From contig CAIYZV010000118.1 in NCBI GenBank assembly GCA_903930765.1, positions 1 through 51,665 of the forward strand: DNA of 51,665 bases, written 5' to 3'. Both the position numbers and the translations under genes were made by a program. The notes below the pieces were generated by a model. That model saw only the letters and a program-made list of their open reading frames with translations, was not told the DNA's origin and ran no database searches. Every line of letters begins with the position of its first letter. Positions within the stretch are counted from its first letter, which is position 1. Shown here piece after piece: positions 1 through 8,288 of this stretch. The stretch is from an uncultured Pirellula sp. Lineage in GTDB: Bacteria > Planctomycetota > Planctomycetia > Pirellulales > Pirellulaceae.

Positions 1-1
1 A

Positions 2-1459
2 CCACTGGTCGTCACCTCGGGGAATCTCTCCGAAGAGCCCATGGTCATCGAGAACGATGAAGCGTGGACTCGCCTACGTTCGATCGCAGATGATTTCCTG
101 TTCCATGATTTGGACATTGTCCAACCGTGCGACGACTCAATCATTCGTGCGATGCACGATGAGTCGATTATCGTACGGATGGCGCGAGGAATGGTGCCGA
201 AAGCATTCCCACTGCCCTCGCCACTGCCCGCGCCACTGCCCGCGCCACTGACGCCTACTACGGATTTCGCGGAACCGGAGCGATTCACGGAACGATTTAC
301 GGAACGAGCAAACGCCGAGGTCGGGTTGGCATTGGGCTCGGATCTTAAAACGGCATTGTGCATTTCCCAGGCTGGTTGTGCGACCTTGTACCAACCAATC
401 GGGGATGCGGTTCATCTTGAGACCCTTCGAACACTGGAGGATTTCTCGCAGCACATTCAAAGCATCACCAAGGCGGAATGCGATGTTGTGTTGTGCGATT
501 TGCATCCGGACTATGTGACGCACGACTGGGCTCAGAAGTATGCGAAGACAAACGCTTGCGATGTTCATGCTGTGCAGCATCACCATACCCATCTTGCGGC
601 GTTAGTCGCTGAACATGAGTATTGCTCCGACCGGGAAATATGCGGCTTCGTGTTTGATGGGACAGGGTACGGAGGCGATGGGACGAGCATGGGAGGCGAG
701 GTCCTATTCATGCGCGATGGGGTGTGCCGTAGGATCGGACACCTCAAGCATACGCTACTTCCTGGGGGCGATCTTTGTGCAAAGCATCCAGCAAAGACCG
801 CCCTAGCTATGCTTGTTTCATGCGGTTTGGCGTGGGATAGTCGCCTTGCCTGTGTGCGAGCGGTCGATCATGAGGAAAGAGTTGTTCTGGCTGCTCAATT
901 GGAGCGAAGTTTGAATTGCGTTTTATCGAGTAGCATGGGACGGTTATTTGACGCGATCTCGTCGATCCTCGATTTGCGCCACCTTAATGATTTCGAGTCG
1001 CACGCAGCACTTGCGTTAGAAGGCTTGGGGACGCGATGGATGGAGAGGGGGCTCCCCAACCGCTGGGACGCGGGGGACGGGCCGAAACGGTACAGCTTTG
1101 CTTTTCAAAAGGACCGCGATCCATTCCTGATCGATCCGACACCCGTGCTCAAGAACATCGTGCGGGACGTGCTCGATGGGGTAAATTTCGAGCAGATAGC
1201 CTTCGAGTACCACGTGGCCGTAGCGACCGTGATCGCAGACATTTCTGAGTGGGTGAAACGGGAAGGGGAAAACCGAGAAATTGGAATCACGGGAGGCGTT
1301 TTCCAGAACTCGCTTCTCGTCCATCTGACACGGCAAATGCTGAACCGTCGCGGCATCATTCCTTGGACGCATCAACGATTGACGCCAAACGATGGAAGTT
1401 TGGGAGTTGGTCAAGCATGGGTGAGGGCAGAATCGATCCGTCGACGTTCCTCTAAGTAG
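2..1459 (+). CDS. hypF: HypF, C-terminal part (carbamoyltransferase), 5' truncated by window edge
   Basis: HypF turns carbamoyl phosphate into the thiocarbamate on HypE that becomes the CN ligands of [NiFe]-hydrogenase. The reading frame is open from base 2 and begins with the YrdC-domain motif VVTSGNLSEEP, so the acylphosphatase, zinc-finger and most of the YrdC domain lie outside the window. About 485 residues remain of a family usually 750-800 long. The Kae1-like domain is present: HHHTHLAALVAEH metal site, FDGTGYGGDG, GGEVL, and ITGGVFQN near the C-terminus. Between the YrdC and Kae1-like domains sits an unusual Pro/Leu/Ala-rich linker coded by 12-bp repeats, followed by ERFTERFTER from a second 12-bp repeat. 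The 3' end overlaps convergent hypB by 49 bp. The ATG at 41 is internal, not the start. Confidence 0.93.
   Translation, partial: PLVVTSGNLSEEPMVIENDEAWTRLRSIADDFLFHDLDIVQPCDDSIIRAMHDESIIVRMARGMVPKAFPLPSPLPAPLPAPLTPTTDFAEPERFTERFTERANAEVGLALGSDLKTALCISQAGCATLYQPIGDAVHLETLRTLEDFSQHIQSITKAECDVVLCDLHPDYVTHDWAQKYAKTNACDVHAVQHHHTHLAALVAEHEYCSDREICGFVFDGTGYGGDGTSMGGEVLFMRDGVCRRIGHLKHTLLPGGDLCAKHPAKTALAMLVSCGLAWDSRLACVRAVDHEERVVLAAQLERSLNCVLSSSMGRLFDAISSILDLRHLNDFESHAALALEGLGTRWMERGLPNRWDAGDGPKRYSFAFQKDRDPFLIDPTPVLKNIVRDVLDGVNFEQIAFEYHVAVATVIADISEWVKREGENREIGITGGVFQNSLLVHLTRQMLNRRGIIPWTHQRLTPNDGSLGVGQAWVRAESIRRRSSK
209..250 (+). repeat. 12-bp in-frame tandem repeat in hypF linker
   Basis: About 3.5 copies of ccactgcccgcg (first copy one base different) code PLP(S/A) repeats between the YrdC and Kae1-like domains. 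A second, diverged 12-bp series at 278-313 codes ERFTERFTER. Confidence 0.85.
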
Positions 1460-2091
1460 TCAAACCAGTTTTCTAAACCTGTGCCGGTTTTGGTCGACAC
1501 CTCAAAGATCTTCGCTTTGGGTTGGATCGATTCGATGTTTTTGAGAGTCGCCTGTCGATCGAAATCACAAACAGCGGCAAGGTCGGATTTGGTGATGAGT
1601 ACAACATCGGAGGTGTTGAATAAGCCGGGATATTTGAGCGGCTTGTCTTCTCCCTCAGTAACGGACAGGAGCGCGATTCGAAGGGATTCACCAAGATCCC
1701 AACTTGTGGGGCACACCAAGTTGCCGACGTTTTCAATGAAAAGAAAATCCATGGTTGCAAGTGGTAGATGGACCAGCTCTCGCTCGATCATGTCCGCCTC
1801 CAAATGGCAGCACCCATGCGTCATGATTTGCCTGACCGGAGCACCGCTTCTGGCTAGCCTCATTGCGTCTCGGTCGGTTTCCAAATCTCCAACGATTGCG
1901 CCGACAGAGAAGCCACGATGAAGCAATTCCCGCAGGGTAACTTCCAACAAAGCCGTTTTTCCGGAACCTGGGCTAGATACCCAGTTCGATACGAAAACCC
2001 CCAAATCCTGAAACCGGGATCTCATGGACCGGGCCAATTCGTCATTCTTCTTCAGGATCTTTGTTCGAACTTCGAGGATTCGTGGTTCCAT
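1411..2091 (-). CDS. hypB: HypB, GTPase for hydrogenase nickel insertion
   Basis: Cytoplasmic SIMIBI-class GTPase that delivers nickel with HypA to the hydrogenase large-subunit precursor. The 226-residue protein has the P-loop SSPGSGKT (about 39-46), the switch motif GDLETDRDA, the metal-site Cys-His of THGCCHLEA (about 92-98), the family signature ENVGNLVCP and a TKSD base-recognition motif in place of NKxD. There is no N-terminal His-rich nickel-storage stretch. I chose the ATG at 2091 because the sequence from MEPRILEV matches the family start; the frame runs open upstream through hypA, but residues there are not HypB-like. It lies 10 bp after hypA, so the two are probably one operon. The 3' end overlaps hypF by 49 bp tail to tail. 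Confidence 0.93.
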   Translation of the reverse strand: MEPRILEVRTKILKKNDELARSMRSRFQDLGVFVSNWVSSPGSGKTALLEVTLRELLHRGFSVGAIVGDLETDRDAMRLARSGAPVRQIMTHGCCHLEADMIERELVHLPLATMDFLFIENVGNLVCPTSWDLGESLRIALLSVTEGEDKPLKYPGLFNTSDVVLITKSDLAAVCDFDRQATLKNIESIQPKAKIFEVSTKTGTGLENWFDYLEERRRIDSALTHA

Positions 2092-2101
2092 AGTTTGTAG
2101 T

Positions 2102-2479
2102 CTATGTCCTGGATGATTTATCGGGGGCCTCGGATGCCAGCTCAATCCATTCCAACTCCAATTCCTGACCTTGACGGATATCGCCGGTGGCTCCATCGCA
2201 TTTAGGGCATCGAAGGGACTGAACGCCGTGGATGGAATCGCTCACTCGCTCGCATGCCGGGCAGTAGACCGCTAAGGGGATTCTTTCGATAACTAACTCG
2301 GTGCTTTCCATCGGGGTTCCTTGGGTGAGCATCGAAAACGCTTTGCTGAGGGAATCCTGATGAACGCACGAAAACTCGCCCAACCGGATCTTGATCCTGA
2401 GCACGCGTGGTGCAGGCTCGTTGGGAAGATGTGCGTTGGTGATTGCGATCAATTGCTGTGCAATCGAGAGTTCATGCAT
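2102..2479 (-). CDS. hypA: HypA, nickel metallochaperone
   Basis: Small nickel-binding chaperone that works with HypB in hydrogenase maturation. It is 125 residues, close to the family length (about 115). It starts MHELSIAQ, where His2 and Glu3 form the nickel site, and carries the zinc site CPAC (about 73-76) and CPKC (about 91-94). The C-terminus (QGQELELEWIEL) matches the family. It is divergent from hypC across a 195-bp gap that should hold both promoters. Confidence 0.95.
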   Translation of the reverse strand: MHELSIAQQLIAITNAHLPNEPAPRVLRIKIRLGEFSCVHQDSLSKAFSMLTQGTPMESTELVIERIPLAVYCPACERVSDSIHGVQSLRCPKCDGATGDIRQGQELELEWIELASEAPDKSSRT

Positions 2480-2549
2480 AGCGGGAATCCATTACTTATG
2501 GGCAAAAGCAGCAGGAAGTGTCGCCAAGCAAAGAACGGTACTCTCCAAT

Positions 2550-2579
2550 GGTCTATGCTAAGCTGGTCTATGCGAAGAA
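2550..2579. repeat. 15-bp imperfect tandem repeat between hypA and hypC
   Basis: Two adjacent copies, ggtctatgctaagct and ggtctatgcgaagaa (12 of 15 bases equal), in the divergent hypA/hypC promoter region. Confidence 0.6.
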
Positions 2580-2674
2580 CCGTAGCGGTTTATGATACCA
2601 AGTGCACATGCTGCTCGTAATCCTTCGAAATGATGTCCCGTTGCTTCTCCCGAGATCGTCTGACTGCCACCGCA

Positions 2675-2944
2675 ATGTGTCTCGCTGTTCCCGGAAAAAT
2701 AATCAGTATCGATCCTTCGCGAGGATTCCTCATGGGACTGGCCGATTTCGGCGGTGTCGTCGCCGAAGTGTGCCTGGAATATCTCCCCGATATCCATGTT
2801 GGCGACTATGCGATCGTGCATGTAGGATTCGCAATCAGCAGGATTGATGAAGACGTAGCATTGAGGACACTCGCTCATTTTCGCGAACTGGAGATTTTGA
2901 AAGCGGACGTTGCCGAGCAGATCCCATCTGTGGACGGACATTAG
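2675..2944 (+). CDS. hypC: HypC, Fe(CN)2CO assembly chaperone
   Basis: Small chaperone that holds the iron-cyanide-CO unit with HypD and passes it to the hydrogenase large subunit. The start at 2675 gives the diagnostic N-terminus MCLAVPGKI, with the essential Cys2; the open frame extends 15 codons further 5' without family resemblance. The conserved GDYAIVHVGFAISRID segment is present. At 89 residues it is normal in length. It lies 45 bp upstream of hypD. Confidence 0.95.
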   Translation: MCLAVPGKIISIDPSRGFLMGLADFGGVVAEVCLEYLPDIHVGDYAIVHVGFAISRIDEDVALRTLAHFRELEILKADVAEQIPSVDGH

Positions 2945-2989
2945 TCGATCCACAAAAGTCTGGCCCTTCGAATCGCAGAGCTAATACCA

Positions 2990-4096
2990 ATGAAGCATCT
3001 TCAAGAATACCGTGATGGCGATATCGCCGATTCCATCGCTCGATCGATCCATGAAAGCACAACACGGTCCTGGTCGATTATGGAGGTCTGCGGTGGGCAG
3101 ACACATTCCATCATGAGGTATGGTATTGACCAATTGATCCCGAAATCGATTCAACTGATCCATGGGCCGGGATGTCCTGTTTGCGTCACCCCGATCGAAA
3201 CCATCGATCGAGCGCACGCGATTGCCCAGCAGCCCAAGGTGATTCTTTGTACCTACGGAGATATGCTGCGAGTTCCCGGGTCTCGAGGGAGCTTGAGCGG
3301 TCTAAAGACCCAGGGTTGCGACGTTCGGACTATTTATTCTCCGCTCCAAGCATGCCAGATTGCGCGAGACAATCCGAATCGATCCGTGGTTCTTTTTGCG
3401 ATAGGGTTTGAGACCACCGCGCCAGCGAATGCGATGGCGATAAAAATTGCCAAAACGGAGAAACTTAAGAACTTCAGCGTCTTGGTCTCGCATGTCTTGG
3501 TTCCCCCAGCGATCGAAATGATCGCATCGGATCCTACTTGCCGAGTAGACGCGTTTCTCGCAGCGGGGCATGTGTGCGCCGTTACCGGTTACGAAGCCTA
3601 CCATCGGCTTGCCGAAACGTACCGCATTCCTATCGTTGTAACGGGCTTCGAACCGGTGGATCTCCTCGAGGGGATCAGGCTCGCTGTATTGCAGCTCGAG
3701 AAAGGCCAAGCGTTCGTCGAGAATGCTTATCAGCGCACGGTTGCGGCCGAGGGAAATCCAACGGCCCAAGGTGTACTCAAGGAGGTTTTTCAGGTAACCG
3801 ACCGTGAATGGAGAGGGATCGGAACGATTCTGAGCAGTGGATACACCCTCTCGGAGGCGTTTCGAGATTTCGATGCGGAAGTTCGATTTCCCTTGGAGTG
3901 GAAACCGGTGGAGTGTACGAATTGCAGGGCTGGTGATGTTTTGCGTGGGCTCCTCAAGCCGAATCAATGCGCGGAATTTGGTAAGGGGTGTACTCCGGAT
4001 TCACCCCTTGGTGCACCCATGGTTTCCCATGAAGGCGCATGCGCAGCCTATTATCAGTTTTCACAGCTGAGTCCCAAGATGAACGCCTCACGATGA
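2990..4096 (+). CDS. hypD: HypD, iron-sulfur scaffold for Fe(CN)2CO assembly
   Basis: 368-residue scaffold that binds the iron ion and, with HypC and HypE, assembles the Fe(CN)2CO group. Visible motifs are MEVCGGQTH (about 31-39), GPGCPVCVTP (about 59-68), FAIGFETTAP, GFEPVDLLEG, and the C-terminal cysteines that hold the [4Fe-4S] cluster (CTNC, NQCAEFGKGC, GACAAYY). The 3' end overlaps hypE in an ATGA junction, pointing to translational coupling. Confidence 0.96.
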   Translation: MKHLQEYRDGDIADSIARSIHESTTRSWSIMEVCGGQTHSIMRYGIDQLIPKSIQLIHGPGCPVCVTPIETIDRAHAIAQQPKVILCTYGDMLRVPGSRGSLSGLKTQGCDVRTIYSPLQACQIARDNPNRSVVLFAIGFETTAPANAMAIKIAKTEKLKNFSVLVSHVLVPPAIEMIASDPTCRVDAFLAAGHVCAVTGYEAYHRLAETYRIPIVVTGFEPVDLLEGIRLAVLQLEKGQAFVENAYQRTVAAEGNPTAQGVLKEVFQVTDREWRGIGTILSSGYTLSEAFRDFDAEVRFPLEWKPVECTNCRAGDVLRGLLKPNQCAEFGKGCTPDSPLGAPMVSHEGACAAYYQFSQLSPKMNASR

Positions 4097-5259
4097 ATGA
4101 AAACCCCGAGACAGCGAGCACTCCCGATACCAAGAGCAACCTCGATACCAAGAGTGCTCCGGATACGGCGAACACTCCGGACACGGCGAACACTCCGGAC
4201 ACGGCGAGAACTGCCGGATTGAGTTCGTGGCAATGCGCAATCCTGTTCTCGGAAAACGAACGGGTCAGTATGACGCATGGGGGTGGGGGCAAGCTATCGC
4301 AGCGATTGGTGGATGAAATCTTCTTTCCAGCGATGGAAAACTCCATTCTCCATCGCAAGCTCGATGCGGCATTGTTGGATTGCCCAAACGGCACGATCGC
4401 GATGACGACGGATTCCTATGTGGTAACTCCAAGATTTTTTCCAGGAGGCAACATTGCGAAGCTCTCCGTCTACGGAACCATCAATGATCTCGCCGTCAGT
4501 GGCGCAACCCCAATCGCTATCAGTGCCGCGTGGATCCTGGAGGAAGGGCTTCTGCTCAGCGAGCTCAAGCAATTGGCAGAAGAAATGGGGGCGGCCGCAC
4601 GCGAAGTCGGCGTAGCGGTGGTCACTGGAGACACCAAAGTGGTCGATCGAGGTCGCGGGGATGGATGTTACATCACAACGACGGGGATCGGAATCGTCCC
4701 ACCGGGTAGGAACATCGGTCTAAACCGCATCTGCGCGGGTGATGCGATTTTGATGAGTGGAACGATTGGCGATCACGGCATGGCGATCATGGCCGCGCGT
4801 GGCGGGCTACCGATCTCGACCGCGATTGTTAGCGATTGTGCACCACTCCATGAGTTGATCGCCTCGTTGGTCCGTGCAGGAATCCGTATTCACGCGATGC
4901 GGGATCCAACCCGAGGTGGAATCTCGAGCGCCCTCAATGAGTTGGCGAACGCTGTTCGGCTCGGTTTCGTGATCGAAGAAAGTTGTGTTCCGATTGCCCC
5001 GTTGGTTCGATCTGCGTGTGAGATGCTAGGGATCGATCCATGGACGGTTGCCAACGAGGGAAAGTTCCTTTTGTTTGTTCCGATGGCTGAGTCTGAGCGC
5101 GCGTTGAAAGTCTTGCAAAACCATCCGCTCGGTCAGTCCGCGGCCATCGTCGGGAGGGTGGTCCAGGATCATCCAGGTATTGTGGTGGGCAAAACACCCT
5201 ATGGGACGCAACGCGTTGTGGTCATGCCTACAGGGGATTCGCTGCCACGAATTTGCTAG
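4093..5259 (+). CDS. hypE: HypE, carbamoyl dehydratase
   Basis: HypE receives the carbamoyl group from HypF on its C-terminal cysteine and dehydrates it with ATP to a thiocyanate, the cyanide donor. The C-terminus ends in the catalytic signature PRIC. The AIR-synthase-like fold is marked by MTHGGGGK, TTDSYVV, GTINDLAVSGATP, GDTKVV, MRDPTRGG and NEGK. I chose the ATG at 4093 because it overlaps the hypD stop as ATGA; a start at 4039 would lie inside hypD. The odd part is the N-terminal extension of roughly 55 residues before the usual start of the family, built of hexapeptide repeats (PDTxxx) coded by 18-bp DNA repeats. Confidence 0.94.
   Translation: MNENPETASTPDTKSNLDTKSAPDTANTPDTANTPDTARTAGLSSWQCAILFSENERVSMTHGGGGKLSQRLVDEIFFPAMENSILHRKLDAALLDCPNGTIAMTTDSYVVTPRFFPGGNIAKLSVYGTINDLAVSGATPIAISAAWILEEGLLLSELKQLAEEMGAAAREVGVAVVTGDTKVVDRGRGDGCYITTTGIGIVPPGRNIGLNRICAGDAILMSGTIGDHGMAIMAARGGLPISTAIVSDCAPLHELIASLVRAGIRIHAMRDPTRGGISSALNELANAVRLGFVIEESCVPIAPLVRSACEMLGIDPWTVANEGKFLLFVPMAESERALKVLQNHPLGQSAAIVGRVVQDHPGIVVGKTPYGTQRVVVMPTGDSLPRIC
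4120..4209 (+). repeat. 18-bp in-frame tandem repeat at hypE 5' end
   Basis: Five 18-bp units. The last two share actccggacacggcga and the earlier ones are more diverged. They code (T/N/A)(P/L)DT repeats in the HypE N-terminal extension, just after the hypD/hypE ATGA junction. Confidence 0.88.
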
Positions 5260-5275
5260 AGATTCGAGCGTTGCG

Positions 5276-6610
5276 CTAGCGTCTTGGCGAATTTGGCAGA
5301 GTGACTTCGGGTTTCAGTGACTCCACTTGGATGGAACCAGGAACAGCAGCTGGTAGTGGCAATGAAGATCCGTTCGCGGCGGTAAAGACTTCCGTCGCAT
5401 CTTTGCTTGGATTTGAAGTCAAGTCGGTGAGGTTTTGTTTTGATATGGATTCCAGCATCTCGTTGACGGTGGACGCGACGAGTTTCGCTGGGATTGCGTA
5501 GGAGCATACACGGCCGGCGCGTGCAATGTTCATGCCCACGACGTTTCCATCCACGTCGATCACTGGACCTCCACAGTTTTGAGGAGAGAGGACGGTATCG
5601 TGTTGAATGATATTGCGAAACCCAGTAGCCCGTGCGCTGATGCTTCCGTTGACTTCCATCTCGGTAGGATCGAGAAGGGAATTGGACAAGTCCATCATCT
5701 GGGCGACCAGCTTGACACGTTCGCCTGATCGTTCGACCCCAACAGTTAACCTTTGTCCAGCGGGCATGCTGATTAAGTGGTCTAGGACTTCGCGGCGGGT
5801 GGCTAGCTCTTTGCCATCGATCTCACGGATGATATCGCCATCTTTGATTCCTGCTTTTTCGGCTCCGCTACCTAAGACGACATTCTCCACGAAGGCGATA
5901 TCGCGTTGGGCGGAAAGCTGAACCCCGAGTACGGCACGTTCTTGTCGAACGTTTCGGCTGAGCACGCTCACCACTCCTAAAGCGAGAGGCAATGCTCGAT
6001 AATCGGCGCTGGCAAGCCATCCTCCAAGTGGGACTTCGACGTCTTTACTCCATTGGATTGCGGGTAGCTGGTCGCGTTCGATTTTGATCAAGGCGAGGTC
6101 CAGGTCCGGTCGACGAATCTTTACGGCTCCTTGAGCTCGTGAACCATCGAACAGTCGAACTTCGATCGGTGTATCGGGGACTTCTGTCGATTTTGTGGTG
6201 ATCCAGCCGTTTTCACGCACAATGGAACCCAGCGCTAATTGCTTGCTGTCAGCTAGGATTTGGACAGTCGACTTCCACTGGTCGCCAATGGCTTCGCGAT
6301 AAATGCGGAGCGTTCCATGGTGGCTTCGTTGGTTGGAACGGCTTCCGAGGAATCGCGACTCTTTTCCCAACAACCCGGCACCCTGTTGGACAAATCTTGA
6401 GGAATCATCCTCGTCGGGTTCGCTGTCGGAACGAATCCAGTTCCCGAGAAACGGTGCAGACTGGATCAACGGATTATTCTCTAGATCGCAAGCGGTCCGA
6501 GCACCGTTGAGAAGAACGCAACACTTGGAATCTTGATCGCTCACCATCGAGACGCCGCCCCATAATCCCAACGACGCAACGATCGCAATCTTTCCAAGTC
6601 CGTTTTTCAT
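5276..6610 (-). CDS. Exported HtrA-like pseudoprotease with PDZ domain inserted in the protease fold
   Basis: 444 residues with an N-terminal signal peptide or anchor (MKNGLGKIAIVASLGLW). Residues about 115-220 match the first barrel of a trypsin-like HtrA domain (GSIVRENGWITT, DLDLALIKI, LGVVSVLSR). A PDZ domain follows at about 226-305 (VLGVQLS, SGAEKAGIKDGDIIREIDGK), and only then the nucleophile loop QNCGGPVID (about 344-352) and the closing strands. The catalytic His position reads Thr (ITTKSTEV), Asp171 is kept, and the nucleophile Ser is Cys346, so it is probably not an active serine protease. The ATG at 6610 is chosen for its upstream GAAAGGTG; a GTG three codons earlier is the alternative. 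It lies 255 bp downstream of the intact HtrA gene on the same strand, but has its own promoter-like sequence. Confidence 0.8.
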   Translation of the reverse strand: MKNGLGKIAIVASLGLWGGVSMVSDQDSKCCVLLNGARTACDLENNPLIQSAPFLGNWIRSDSEPDEDDSSRFVQQGAGLLGKESRFLGSRSNQRSHHGTLRIYREAIGDQWKSTVQILADSKQLALGSIVRENGWITTKSTEVPDTPIEVRLFDGSRAQGAVKIRRPDLDLALIKIERDQLPAIQWSKDVEVPLGGWLASADYRALPLALGVVSVLSRNVRQERAVLGVQLSAQRDIAFVENVVLGSGAEKAGIKDGDIIREIDGKELATRREVLDHLISMPAGQRLTVGVERSGERVKLVAQMMDLSNSLLDPTEMEVNGSISARATGFRNIIQHDTVLSPQNCGGPVIDVDGNVVGMNIARAGRVCSYAIPAKLVASTVNEMLESISKQNLTDLTSNPSKDATEVFTAANGSSLPLPAAVPGSIQVESLKPEVTLPNSPRR

Positions 6611-6668
6611 GAATCGCACCTTTCGACCAAGGTTTTATCTCTTGAAGCTCGTGAGTGAGAGGACTCTG

Positions 6669-6697
6669 ATTATAAACAAGCCGCTACGCGATTGCTA
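6669..6697 (-). promoter_or_regulatory. Candidate sigma70-type promoter for the HtrA-like pseudoprotease
   Basis: On the minus strand a perfect TATAAT (plus-strand positions 6669-6674) follows a weak TAGCAA -35 box (6692-6697) with a 17-nt spacer, about 60 nt before the ATG at 6610. Confidence 0.45.
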
Positions 6698-6865
6698 TTT
6701 TTCCAGCTCAATCTTCGAGAATTGACACCGAATTTGTGATTCGTTGAACCGCACAATCGTCAGTGCTGTTGGGTGTTACCTGAGCGAATCATTCGGTTGA
6801 TAGAGGCAGAAAGCAATGGCTGAACAGGGCGATTTGCACAGATGATACGACGACGAAAATGCCGA

Positions 6866-7960
6866 TCAAGATTCGTCGGAAACACCGACAATCAATCGGA
6901 GCGTTACTCGTTTGCCCTCGCGCAAAACCTCCAAGGTAACTCGCTCGCCAGGGACGGTGGCATCCACTTCTTCCTTCAGTCGATCAAAGCTTGTGATCTC
7001 GGAACCGTTGAAGCGAACGATTTGATCTCCTGGCTTGACACCTGCTTGGGCAGCAGGACCATTCGCAGAAACGCTGCCGATCACGCATTCTTTTTTGGCA
7101 TCGGATGTGCGTGAAGCGGTCACTCCGATGACAGGCTTAAATCCTGGGAGCGTGCCCCATGCTTCACTGTTCGCCAATCGGTCCCACGATGTCATAAAGA
7201 CCTTCATGGGAACATGCATGTTATCATCCACATCCACACCGATACGGCTGTGGATCCCGATCAGTTTGCCCTGAAGATCGAACAAGGGACCGCCGCTGTC
7301 TCCTCCGATCAGCGAGCAATCGGTGACGATGGTCGTATCGGTAACACGAAGGATTCGACCGACTCGGATAACGGAAGGGCGGTCAGGCATCCATCCACCA
7401 GGATGGCCACCAGCGATGCACCACTGACCGACTTTGAGTCGTTCATCCATGGCGGGCAGGGCTGCGTGCGCCCACGGTTGGTTGTTGTCATCGCGATTCT
7501 TAAGAATGCGAACGAGTCCAGCATCATTGTCCCTATTCACACCCATGCTGATGCCTTCGACGCGACGGCCGTCATGAAGAACGACGGTAATTCGTTGCTT
7601 CGGCTTGCCAGCGACGTGAGCGGCGGTAAGGATGTAGCCGTCCTCATTGATAATGACACCGCTTCCTTGAGTGCTGCCATGTTGGAGATTAACGGTCACA
7701 CGATGGACCTTTTCGGCAACCTTGGATTGCTGCCTTTGCAGGGCCTTTAGTTCCTTGAGGTCGCGAGGATCATCGCCTCGCAAGAGTCGATCAATTCCGG
7801 GTTCGATCGATACATACGTCGCCGCAACGACGGCGGAATCAGGCGAGGTTGGTTCGAAGACAGGTATTTTGAGGGAAGATCGCTCCTGAGTTCCCGGGAC
7901 TTCTTGGGATACCGCAACGCCAGCTAAGCAAAAAATTGCCAAGATGACTCCTGGGAGCAT
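6866..7960 (-). CDS. Exported HtrA/DegP-type serine protease with one PDZ domain
   Basis: Envelope quality-control type protease. The 364-residue protein starts with a signal peptide (MLPGVILAIFCLAGVAVSQE). The trypsin-like domain has all three catalytic residues: His115 in LTAAHV, Asp146 in NDAGLV and Ser222 in GGDSGGPL. One PDZ domain covers about 280-355 (GPAAQAGVKPGDQIVRFNG). I chose the ATG at 7960 because it begins the signal peptide and has AGAGG 7 nt upstream; the longer open frame (to 8095) would bury the signal peptide behind 45 residues. It is followed on the same strand by the degenerate paralogue, so the pair may act together, the active enzyme cleaving and the inactive one binding substrate. 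That pairing is inference. Confidence 0.88.
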   Translation of the reverse strand: MLPGVILAIFCLAGVAVSQEVPGTQERSSLKIPVFEPTSPDSAVVAATYVSIEPGIDRLLRGDDPRDLKELKALQRQQSKVAEKVHRVTVNLQHGSTQGSGVIINEDGYILTAAHVAGKPKQRITVVLHDGRRVEGISMGVNRDNDAGLVRILKNRDDNNQPWAHAALPAMDERLKVGQWCIAGGHPGGWMPDRPSVIRVGRILRVTDTTIVTDCSLIGGDSGGPLFDLQGKLIGIHSRIGVDVDDNMHVPMKVFMTSWDRLANSEAWGTLPGFKPVIGVTASRTSDAKKECVIGSVSANGPAAQAGVKPGDQIVRFNGSEITSFDRLKEEVDATVPGERVTLEVLREGKRVTLRLIVGVSDES

Positions 7961-8288
7961 CCTATCGCCTCTTCGCACATGATGAACGAGACTGGAGCGT
8001 GTATGAATCGCCGTGACGATGCTCGGGATGCGGGTCGATTTGCAAGCAAAATTCTCAAAAGTATTTCCGCTTCCGTCCACCATTCGATCCTCCAAACATC
8101 ACACGCATGCCGCTGAACCCAGAAATTACGAGGATCCAGCAAGGTCACCAAGGATGGAATCGATTATTCGCTAAGCCCAGCCAAAATGAAACCCTCCTGT
8201 ACAATGGAACTTTAGAAAGATTCGGAAACAATCCAAGGTTCTTGAATCTTTGTTCCGTTCGTAACGATTCGGCAGGCAGTCCTTGAAG
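7961..8288. other. Divergent intergenic region, 328 bp
   Basis: Lies between the HtrA gene (-) and the SDR-type gene (+) and must carry both start regions. I saw no convincing -10/-35 pair, no hairpin with a T-run and no tRNA. An open frame from the HtrA gene continues to 8095 but does not look coding. Confidence 0.6.

Noticed and set aside
137-592. 151-codon minus-strand frame with GQWRGQWRGQW repeats
   Set aside because: It is the antisense shadow of the hypF linker repeat.
7961-8095. Longer N-terminus of the HtrA protease
   Set aside because: It would place 45 unrelated residues before an evident signal peptide that has its own RBS-like site.
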